From Patiria pectinifera (lineage: Eukaryota > Echinodermata > Asteroidea > Valvatida > Asterinidae), in contig CM057147.1 in assembly GCA_029964075.1 (NCBI GenBank), forward strand, positions 18,063,513-18,127,512: a stretch of DNA of 64,000 nt, in the 5' to 3' direction. Of this stretch, positions 43,901-55,900 are shown one piece after another; position 1 is the stretch's first letter; every line of letters starts with the position of its first letter. The position numbers and the translations under genes are program-made. Under the pieces are notes generated by a model. It was not told the DNA's origin, ran no database searches, and saw only the letters and a list, made by a program, of their open reading frames with translations.

Positions 43901-46900
43901 AAATGTAATTTACCACGAGTTGTTGTTATCAGGCCGAGTCCTGCAGGGCCTAGAGGGCCAAAACTAATTGTGCTTAGTCCTGATTGGCTGTCGGGACTTG
44001 TGTCGATATTCTATTAAACTGAGCATAATTAATATACTAAAAATTTACTGTAAAAGATGGATGTTTGCTGTAAAAGATGAATATTTGCTTATTATTATTT
44101 TATTGTGTAAAAAAGTGCCAACTCAAATGGAAAGGCTCTTATACTCGCTTATCTCAAACCTTCAATGTTTAAATTTTTGAAGCGTTGTGTAAATGTAAAA
44201 TCTGCCTAAAACAAGCTAGTTTTAAGTGTTTGACACATCTGTATTTGTGTTTGACACACTTAGCGTCTTAGCGTCTACGGCAAGACCTCCAACCCTGGCA
44301 CCCTTTTTTGACAAACTGTGACTTTTTATGTAACTGGATACATCTATGCTTTGAATGTTACTCAAACGGTATGATTTTTATGTTGTTAAAGATTGGTGGG
44401 TCCATGACGGAATACCATATTGGACTTACTTGGCATTGTAGCTCTCGGCGTTAATCTGAGATTCCGTCAGTAACGTCCTGCAACTTCCGAGGTTCCCATG
44501 CTGCACCGCAATGTGCAACGCTGAAAAATATCAAGAAAACAAAAAGTTATTTTGTAATATGTTTAGTATCCATGAAAGTCTGAATGGTGATTTCGGCACT
44601 TGACTCACTCAATTGTCTTGAGACAAGACATATTTCATACTGTAGAGGAAAGAGAACACTTAGTCAAAGACAACATCCAACTAGGAAATCAAAGTGAGGT
44701 CCAAGTGGCAATTTCTCTTGAATGTTTCAGGATTACTTGTGGTACCACAAAAAGTTTTGACACAAGTCAGAGCCATTTATTGCAAGTTTGTTTGGTAGAA
44801 AGGTAAAAGGATAGTTCTAATTTAGAGTTATGACTGTCACCAACATGATTATTGTTAGCCAGCAAATACATTTGCTGCTTTCCAAGAGCAGCTCGCTGTA
44901 GACCAGGTCATACACCTGAACACAGATTTATCAAGCAAATTTAATTTGACTATAACTCATACATATTCATGAGCGAGAGCCAAATTCTCACTGGTCCATT
45001 CACCATCATGTGTCAGCTACTAGTTTTGCTGTTTACCAAGCACGCACGCGAGGATTCATGCACAGGATAAATTGCGCATGTGTAGTAGACTGTCACACGG
45101 GTTACTTGTGTGCTAGTCTACTATGCATGCACTTTACAGAGCAATAGTGGAAGGAACTAACACACCGGGGTAGTACACACAAATGAACATCAACCTAGCT
45201 ACATGAAAAGATGGCAATGTTCTGCTGAGCAATATGTAACTTGACGAACTTTAGGTGAATATGTATGAGGTATAGTAAAACAAATATAACACGTTTTATT
45301 TCAGATGGATAGATGATATTAGCTCCCCTCAGTATTGACAATTGATGACTAAGTTTGTCAAGTTCCAAAACCAAGGAGAGCTAATATCGATTATAACACC
45401 TCAACCACAGATTCTGTGTCTTGATATGCTGAGAGTGCGTCACATGGTACTTTCTATTTTTGCTATCTTTCAGTGCACGGCCAAAAGTGCTTTACCCATA
45501 GAAATCAAAGTACTTTACCCAGAGCAACCATAGTACTATACCATCAGCAACCAAAGTTCTATACCCATGGCGCGGTATTTGTGTGCAAATACATGCTGGT
45601 GTGCGCGTTGAGAGCGCACCACAGAGTTGGGTTCAAACATTTCGTGAAGGGGTGGTTTGGAAGAGAGAAATACATTTCCCACCAATTTTGTATTGAAAGT
45701 GAAGTTTATTTTAATTGTGTTCAGATTTAAATAATGTAAAATAGTAAAACCAAGCAGAATCTGTGGTGTCATAAAACAAACATTGAATGCTTTATCTCGT
45801 GGTGAAGTAAAACTAGCCTCCCTCGGTGATCCATGGAGCATTCTATTTTCCCTCGGCTTCGCCTCGGGGAAAAATAGAATGTCCATGGATCACCTCAGGA
45901 GGCTAGCTTTACTACACCACTTGAAGCATTCAATATTTGTATACTATCCACCCTCAAACCATGTTAAATTTGTATACTCTTTAACCAGCAGCACAAGGCA
46001 AAGGGCTGAATTTGACGATTGTGAAGGTTTGAGGGTGTGAGACGGGGTCAGGGGAGGGGCTCACGGTTAAGATCTGACTTGAGACTGACCATTATTACTG
46101 TTGTCATCGACTGCATCCACCAAGATGCCATTCTCTATCAGCACGCTGATGATGGATGGTTGATCCACTGCAGCGGCGTGGTGGAGCGCTGTCTGCTTAC
46201 GAGCATCTGCATCCTGCACAGCAGCCCCAGCTAACAGCTGATTGGTGGAAACAAAGAGATGATTATTCAATATGCAAATTTGGTAGTCATGTTGACATCA
46301 GCATTGTATGCAAATGATATGCAAATCTGGAGTGCCGAATCGGAGAATGTTGTCTGCTTATGAGCATCCACATCCTGCACAGCTGCCTCAGCTAAGAGCT
46401 GATTGGAGGTACCAAAATATTATGTAAATGATATGCAAATGTTGTCATTCTTGTGGCATCTGTTTAACATGCAAATAATATGCACTTTGTCTTAACAAAA
46501 CTGTTTTTAACTGTTGAGAACTATCTAATGTGTTGCCAGTTAGAAAGAGAACATCATGTCGAAGTACCACAATGCTTTGTGTTTCCTTCTTATAATTTCA
46601 TGCAAAGGTGATTAGCAGTTGCTGGAAGCCAAGCAAATACCTCAAACCTCTTTGTGTGTATTTCCTGACGACCTCTGACTTGGAGGTCCACTTAACATAA
46701 AGTTTCAAAACGAGTGTTACACAAGCAAACGGGAAAGTTTCTTACCAGGTTTCTGACGATGATTTCTGAGCCTGCTTGGACAGCCAGGTGCAGCGGGGTG
46801 AGTTTGGTGGAATCCTGAACGCTGGAATTGACGTTGGCGTGAACGCTGATCAGGAACAGGACACTCTCGATATCCGACTTCTGGATGGCGATGTGCAGGA

Positions 46901-49900
46901 AATTCCTGCCCTTGTTGTCAAGCTAGAGCAAGAACATGAGTTGGTTTAATTTTTGTGGCTGTATTTTTTTCCCCTAACTTTCGGAAGTTGTTATTAGTGA
47001 AATAATAGCATGAAATTCTTTAAAAGGGAAAATACAACATTTGCAAACATCAAAACACAACACTACCAAATTATTAAGAAATACCTTACTGGACTGCTAG
47101 TGAATGACAGATTAAAGCATCCTGTAAAATCATGGCACCTGGTATGCTGTCATTTTTCAGAGAAAAGTCAGCCGACCAGCGTTGGAAAAAACAGGCTTTT
47201 TTTCAAATACTGCCCCCAGTTTAACATATTTAGTTAGTCCGCATTTTGTTTGCAATCGATTACACACCTATGAACGGGTACAAGCACACTAGACTGGTTC
47301 CCTGACCATACAATTCCCTGACGTCTATAAATTGCTGTGTTTCATCTTTTGTGGGGTGAGGGAACCAGACTACGGGAACATGATTGTTTTTCTTGATTTT
47401 TCCAGCATCTATGAATACAAAACTTCAAACAAGTCAGTGTAACAATATTTGCCATGAAATGCCAACCTCCCAAATCCATCCATTTCTGAAAATTACAGCA
47501 AAAGCAAATGTTGTATATTCCCTTGAAGTGAATGCTTAAACTCAAATAATTGTGTTTTTGCAAGGTACCCTTCCCCTTTCCTTACCTGTTCAGCGGCCCT
47601 GGGCTCCCGGTCCAGTATTGCCTGAGCAGCCTTGTTGTTCTTGAAGGTCATGGCTGCAGCGAAGGGCGTGAGTCCGCCACGGTCCCTCAGCGTCAGGTCC
47701 AGCAAGGGGTGAGACATCAGTAGGCTGATGATGGCTGGATGCTGGTTGCTGATGGCAATGTGTAACGGTGTCTTACCCTCAGCGTCCTAGGTTGGAAAAA
47801 ACAAAACAATTACCCCCCCAAAAAGACTACCAAGATAATTCAGTCTACTATTTCTATAAGTTGGTTTCCAGATCCTAACTCATTGTTAGATTAGACACAA
47901 GTAGAACAGTCACTTTTAAAGCATCAGAAAAACAAAATCGGAAACATTAAAGACATTTCCATAAATATATTTCCAGAGCGTTGCTACGTACAAACAAATT
48001 TGTTCAGCAAAAATAGGTTAACAACCAAAATATCATCGAAATATATGTACTTGTGACCGATTTTCATTTACATGTAAATTAGCTGGGAAGTATTTTCTTC
48101 AATTAGTAGATCAATGAAATTAAGTGCTATTGTTGACATGAAGTAAATTTGAAAGGTGAAGATTGACACCGACATATTTTGTTATGTCGAAGTAACCAAC
48201 ACAAGTTGTGCTACTTTAGGTTGTAAAGTACTGAAACATGAGTTCAAAATACTGGAAAACCAAGTGTTCAAATTTGGCAAATTTGGGAGATGGAGATTGG
48301 AACAGATGAGTCCAAGGTTATTGCGAATCCTAGCTAATCCACTGACCTTAGCATTGACGTCAGCTTGTTGTTCCACAAGGCACTGTACTACCAGCTCCTG
48401 ACCCCACTCACAGGCTCTGTGTAAGGGGCCCTGCCCGTCCTTTGCCTCCATGCCACCCTCACCGTGGGGCCCCGGCCGGCGGGGACTGTTCACGTCACAC
48501 ATGCTGCACAACGATAAGTGGGTAGAAGGAAACTGCTAAACCTCTAAGTTCTAGTTTTACGGTCTTACTTTTTAAACTTCATTATCATGAATGGTTTATT
48601 TAATTGTACTCTTTGCCACCAGAAAATTTACATTTTCATATGTCCACCTTCTATCAAGCATCCTATATTACTATACCTAATACATATTCATGATCGAGAG
48701 CTGAAATCTCACTGGTCAATTCACCATCACGTGCCAGATGTTATTTTTGCTGTTTACCAAGCGCGCGCACGAGGATTCACGCACAGGGTAAATACATGTA
48801 CGCATGCGCTTTACAAAGCAATCGTGGAACTGTCGCACGGGTGTAGTACGCACACGTGAACATCGCCCAAACGAGCTACACATGTATGAAGAGATGGTTG
48901 CACGGCGCGTTATTTTCCCTAGCTCAATGATGCCGAACTAGAGAATATTTATGGTGTATCCTGTACAAAAGAATGTTGTACACAAACTACTGTATTTACA
49001 GCTGCACTGTATTGTAAACGAACAGAACTAGTGAAGTTGAGCAATACGATTCTTTTGGTGAACTGGACAAGTTTTTTTCCAAAAAAAAACTTTTTTGAGG
49101 TGCATACTGCAACGAAAAACAAAACAAATCGGCGCTGAATATGTATGAGGTATAGTAAAACAAATATAACATGGTTTATTTCGGGTGGATAGTCGATATT
49201 AGCTCCCCTCGGTATTGGAAGTTGACAAACTAGTTCCCTCGGCTTTGCCTCGGGAACTAGTTTGTCAACTTCTAATACCTCGGGGAGCGAATATCGACCG
49301 TCCACCCTCAAACCATGTTATATTTGTATATTAAAAGATCCTATGCTGTCTGATGTCTGTGTGTCACATTTTTTTGTAAAAGGCCTAAATACAACTTTAG
49401 CTTTATTGTAAACAGGTCTTTAAGTGGTATATATATGCCCCAATTTCACTGTCCTCTGAAGTCACGGTTGCCACATAAAAAGGTGATTTGTTTGTTTTGT
49501 GTTGCTTTTTTGAAAAACAACAAACAAAACATTCAACTAACTCCTGAGAAGAGTCTTTTTATGCAATTTGACCGCAAATTTGTTTAAATGACTTCGACCT
49601 GTCAATGTTGTGTGTCATTCCATCAGCCAATCACACATGTTTGGATGTCTCACCTTCTGATGAGGAAGCAAGCCACAGCTTCATTGTTCTCATCGATGGC
49701 CTTGTGTAGCAGCGTCTGTTGGCAGCCCTCAAAGCCAGGACCCCAGGCCGTGGTGTCACAGCCGTGCCGAACCTAGGACGAAACCCAAGCAAAGATGTAA
49801 GGCTCACCATTTGTTTCATTTCCACCCCAAAGAAAGTTTGTCCCACTTGCAGCTTAACATCTAGGGAAAGAATTTCACTATCCTCCTGGCTGCTTTATAC

Positions 49901-52900
49901 AGTTCAAATATACCCCACGCATGAGGTGAGTACAAGGGCGGATCCAGGGGGACGGAGCCAATGGGGCCCCATGGCCCCCCCCCCAAATCTCAGCTCCCTG
50001 GGGAGTATACAGCTCGATGGAGCCTGTTAGGGGCAAAGAAGCTAATTCCATCACAATAACCATCTCTGCCTTCACAGGTACCCATTTACTCCTGGGTGGG
50101 GAGAAGCAATGAGTGACAAAGTGCCTTACCCAAGGGCACACGTACCACAACCCTGGGCTGGACTCAAACCCACAACCTGCAGAATTACCTACAGTCCACG
50201 AATTCAAAGCTCCAGACCACAAGGCCACGGTTCTCCAGATGTTTTAACTTACCCCACATGTGAGGGTTAGTAAGGGAACATGTGTGCTACATAAATCCAT
50301 ATTTTTATTATTGAACTAGGTAGGACATGAGATTCTCTTACCAGCGTCGAGGCCACGTCTTCCTGCCCGCTCTCCAGGGCTACCCAGAGGGGTGGGTTGC
50401 CACTCTCGTCAGGGGTGTTCATGTTAGCACCACGGACGCAGAGAGCATCAACAACCACGGGAAGATGACGCTTGATGGCTAGCTGTAAGGGGGTCTCACC
50501 GTCACGAGACCTGAAATCACGGGAAGAAGCATATCTTGATAACTTCAGTGTAACATTTTGTCTTGGATGATCTGATTTCATTGGTCTAGAACTGTCACAT
50601 GTCAAGTTCAAAATTGTGACATCATTTTTTTCTTGCGTATAATTTGCATATAATAATTTTGCATATAATTTGCATGTCAGGTGTGTAATTTGTGTGTAAG
50701 GCACACCCCCTGAGTCTGTAAACATTTTTTTTTATTTTTTTACTTTTTTTTTCTGGATAAACCCAAATAATTGGGCCCAAATACGATCTAGGACACACGA
50801 GAAAAAAACACAATAAGAAAATGAAATACAAAGAGTAATGTCCAAGGAAAAAAATGCGATTATTGCACCGGGATTATTCGCATATAATCTTTTTTCACTG
50901 CACGGGAACACAAATTGGAGAGGGATTGGAGATGGATTGGAGATGGATTGGAGATAGATTGCAGAGGGATTGGCGAGGGATTGGCGAGGGATTGGCGATG
51001 GATTGGAGATGGATTGGAGAGGGATTGGAGAGGGATTGGAGATAGATTGCAGAGGGATTGGAGAGGGATTGGAGAGGGATTGGAGAGAGATTGGAGAGGG
51101 ATTGGAAATGGATTGGAGATGGATTGGAACGGAATTGGAGATGGATTGGAGATAGATTGCAGAGGGATTGGAGAGGGATTGGAGAGAGATTGGAGAGGGA
51201 TGGAGATGGATTGGCGATGGATTAGCGAGGGATTGGAGATGGATTGGAGAAGGATTGGAGATGGATTGAAGATAGATTGGAGAGGGATTGGAGAGGGATT
51301 GGAGATGGATTGGAGAAGGATTGGAGAGGGATTAGAGAGGGATTGGAGAGGGATTCAAGAGGGATTGGAGGTGGATTGGAGAGGAATTGGAGATGGATTG
51401 GAGATGGATTGCAGAGGGATTGGAGAGGAATTGGAGAGGGATTAGAGAGGGATTCAAGAGGGATTGGAGGTGGATTGGAGAGGAATTGGAGATGGATTGG
51501 AGATGGATTGGAGATGGATTGGAGATAGATTGCAGAGGGATTGGAGAGGGATTGGAGAGATTGGAGAGGGATTGGAGATGGATTGGAGATGGATTGGAGA
51601 GGAATTGGAGATGGATTGGAGATGGATTGGAGATAGATTGCAGAGGGATTGGAGAGAGATTGGAGAGGGATTGGAGATGGATGGAGATGGATTGGCGATG
51701 GATTAGCGAGGGATTGGAGATGGATTGGAGAAGGATTGGAGATGGATTGAAGATAGATTGCAGAGGGATTGGAGATGGATTGGAGAAGGATTGGAGATGG
51801 ATTGGAGATAGATTGCAGAGGGATTGGAGAGGAATTGGAGAGGGATTGGAGAGGGATTAGAGAGGGATTCAAGAGGGATTGGAGGTGGATTGGAGAGGAA
51901 TTGGAGATGGAATGGAGATGGATTGGAGATGGATTGGAGATAGATTGCAGAGGGATTGGAGAGGGATTGGAGAGAGATTAGAGAGGGATTCAAGAGGGAT
52001 TGGAGGTGGATTGGAGAGGAATTGGAGATGGATTGCAGAGGGATTGGAGAGGGATTGGAGAGAGATTGGAGAGGGATTGGAGATGGATTGGAGATGGATT
52101 CAAGAGGAATTGGAGATGGATTGGAGATGGATTGGAGATAGATTGGAGAGGGATTGGAGAGAGATTGGAGAGAGATTGGAGAGGGATTGGAGATGGATGG
52201 AGATGGATTGGCGATGGATTAGCGAGGGATTGGAGATGGATTGGAGAAGGATTGGAGATGGATTGAAGATAGATTGCAGAGGGATTGGAGAGGGATTGGA
52301 GATGGATTGGAGAAGGATTGGAGATGGATTGGAGATAGATTGCAGAGGGATTGGAGAGGGATTGGAGAGGGATTGGAGAGGGATTGGAGCTGGATTGGAG
52401 AAGGATTGGAGAGAGATTAGAGAGGGATTGGAGAGGAATTGGAGATGGATTGGAGATGGATTGGAGATGGATTGGAGATGGATGGAGATGGATTGGCGAT
52501 GGATTAGCGAGGGATTGGAGAGGGATTGGAGCGGTATTGGAGCGGGATTGGAAAGGGATTGGAGATGGATTGGAGAGGGATTGGAGGTGGATTGGAGAGG
52601 AATTGGAGATGGACGGAGATGGATTGGAGATGGATTGGCGATGGATTAGCGAGGGATTGGAGATGGATTGGAGAAGGATTGGAGATGGATTGGAGATGGA
52701 TTGGAGATGGATGGAGATGGATTGGCGATGGATTAGCGAGGGATTGGAGAGGGATTGGAGAGGGATTGGAGCGGTATTGGAGCGGGATTGGAAAGGGATT
52801 GGAGATGGATTGGAGAGGAATTGGAGATGGATTGGAGATGGATTGGAGATGGAGGGAGATGGATTGGCGATGGATTAGCGAGGGATGGAGATGGATTGGA

Positions 52901-55900
52901 GAGGGATTGGAGATGGATTGGAGAGGGATTGGAGATGGATTGGGGAGAGATTGGAGAGGGATTGGAGATGGATTGGGGAGAGATTGGAGAGGGATTGGAG
53001 ATGGATTGCGCGCGCGATTATTCAACATGCGTACGCGCGTGTGTGCGCTGTTTGATCTAAAGCCTCTTACCCGGGCTATTTCCATCATACAAGGTGGTGG
53101 AAACAACACTTTCAACAGTGGGGACGATCAAGGTAATGTACCTTGGCACATCACATGCTCGGTTCTCGACCAATTAAAAATCACATTCTATTACCATGGT
53201 ATAACAACACCTGCCTTACATCCCTACCCTCAGTAACACCTCCGTCAAATGAAACACATTTTTCCAAATCTTGACAATATTTTTCGAGAGTAAATCTCAC
53301 CTTATATTGATATCAGCCTGGTGTTCCAGCAGGAACAGGGCGCTCGGTGTGTCTTGTTTGGAGATAGCCATGTGCAGCAGCGTCAGGCCATCTAGAGTCA
53401 TACAGTTGATGTTAGCTCCGCCGTGCAGCAGCTGAGCGGCAAAGTTATGCAGTCCCGTCCACAGGGCCAGGCCCAGCACCGTCTGGTCATTGCTGTCCTT
53501 CATATTGAAGTCGGGGATGATCAGGACACCATCTTGACTCTGCATGGCGTTGGCTGTGAGAGCAGGAAACAATAACGCACTTGTTACTTGCAGACACCAA
53601 AAACTTTAACAATTAATATAAGGACTGGTAATTCCAAATGTTGCATTGAAAGATATAGCAAATCAGAATTTTAAAGAATTTTAAAGAATTTTAATTTAAA
53701 GCAAAAGAATTTTAAAGTAATACTTTTTACACCTAAGTGCCATTCTATGTTTAAGATGTCATTTAAGATTCTATTTACTGTTATATTTATTTTACGACAT
53801 CAAAATATCCAAAGATCTGGCAACTTTTGGTGCTGAAATAGCTGTAACACTGAGGTTCCTGCCTGAAATGACATCACACTTTTGCTCATGAATATGGAAC
53901 TTCAGATAAGCACACAAACCAAAAAGGCACCAAAATACCTTCGAAAATGAAAACGAATGAAATTTGAAAATAAGGTTGAATAGGACACAAAGGTGCATTT
54001 TCAAGGATTGCATTAAAAAATGACATTGCATGGGCCCTTTAAGCCACAGAATTTGAGAGGACGTTAAACTTGCATATCTGTACTTACATGGAAAGTGTCA
54101 GCAATAACAGCTTATTTTAGAAATAAAAGAACCTTCTCTTGTTTAAGCAAAGTTTGGCTAACACATTTGCCGTTCAAAAGTTGTGAGCAAGCCAATAAAT
54201 CTTGATAGGTTCACTTACTTCTGTGTTCCAGGAAAACGCTGACGACCTCCGAGTGCTGGTTGGCAATGGCCATGTGCAGCGGTGTCTGCTTGGATGCGAG
54301 CATCAAGCTGGACGGGCCATCCTCCGTTGTCAGTTGCTCCAGCTTGCTCAAGACGTCTTCCTTGGTCTGGGCGTTGGGATTGGCTCCCTTCTGCAGGAGG
54401 AGGGAGACCAGGCAGGCTAGGCCATTCATGGAGGCGCTGTGTAGCGGGGCTTCCCCCTGATAACAAAAAATAAAGGGTTTTGAAATCTCGGCTTGGCCTG
54501 AGGCTTTGGCTCATTGAGAAACCTCTAACCCTTAAACCTTCCCAATTCCTCCAAAATCTTTTTTTGCATAAGTTGCAAATTTCAAAGGATTGAGGGACTT
54601 TGAAAATCAAAGCACTGGAGGATTTTGCAGGATTAATGGCAGAACAGGATTTTGCCTCTGGAGGATAATGGAGGATCCAGGTTAGCAGGCCCCAACTGAG
54701 GCTGGATGAAATTGGAGGATTGAGGCTCTGGCTGTTTTTGAGAGGCTAGTTTACGGAGTTAGGGTTAATGTGCAAATCAAATGTGAACCCTGTGCAAATC
54801 TCAGGCACTTCCCAAGCTAAAACAATTCATTTTTTTTTGCATCACCCAATTTTCAGTCAGCCTAATATCTTAGAAACTAGACTCCCTTAATGCTGACTTT
54901 CTTTGTTTAGAAACAGAAGAAGTATATTTCGAGGTAAAAAAATACAAAATGACTTGTACCTTGAAATTGGCAAGATTTGTGGATGCTCCGCTGGTGGCAA
55001 GAAACAAAGCGGCATCTTCGTTTGGGAGGCCCAGCCGGCAAGCCCGATGGAGGAGGCTGTCCCCTGTAGTCACATTTATGGACAAATTCTTTTACAAATA
55101 TGTTACAAATTCTCAGAGTTCACATCATTCACTGACTTCATGATGGCTACTTAGACTATTTCATAGATTGAAATTTCATTTTTGTGCAGTTTCAGGTAGT
55201 ATTGTAGTCGAGTCCATAACAAGTCCTTACAAGGCAATCACAAATCTCACAAGTTTTCAAGCCCAAAGTCGAGTCACAAGCTATTCAAATGAACTGTGAC
55301 AAAAGCATAACTTTGTTTTTATTGCTCATCCTATATTACTTGTGACTGGACTTTTGTGAAAATACTTATGATTTATCTGTGACTGGAGTTGTGATGGACT
55401 TGAAAACACTGGTTTTGAGGGACAACAATTTTGTTTGCCAGTTGGTCAGTCAGGCGGTCTTTAGTTGGTCTCTCGGTCGGTCAGAAGGTCAGTCAGGAGG
55501 TCAGGTGGTCTGTCTATTGGTTTTCAGTTTGCTTATCTGTTGGTTTGTTCGTTTTGTGTTTGTCTTTGTTGATTATTTTTGGGGGTGGGGGTGGGTTTCC
55601 TCGAATGTTGGATTCCGGTGGCGTATTTGCTTCAGTCTTTACATTATTAAGGTAACCTTTTAGAATCTACCAAATTAAAGCTCAGCAAGCTCCTTAAACT
55701 ACCCACTCCTGGGAGCTGCCCACTACACTCCAAAATAAATCAAAAACTGCAAAACTAGCGGTTGGCTTTTGGATATTTCAGGTAGTTTAGGTTAACCTTG
55801 ACTGACCCAGATCCTCCAAAAATCGGACGGTAGATGTAGGTTTTTGTAAGATTCAACAGGATTGAGGCAGACAGCCCAGCCAACATTACAAAGAATGTGG

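Noticed and set aside
50915-53236. Many overlapping ORFs of 60-256 aa on both strands (Trp/Arg/Gly-rich and Pro/Ser/Leu-rich)
   Set aside because: All are translations of the 11-bp minisatellite in different frames, inside an ANKFY1 intron; openness follows from the stop-free repeat unit.
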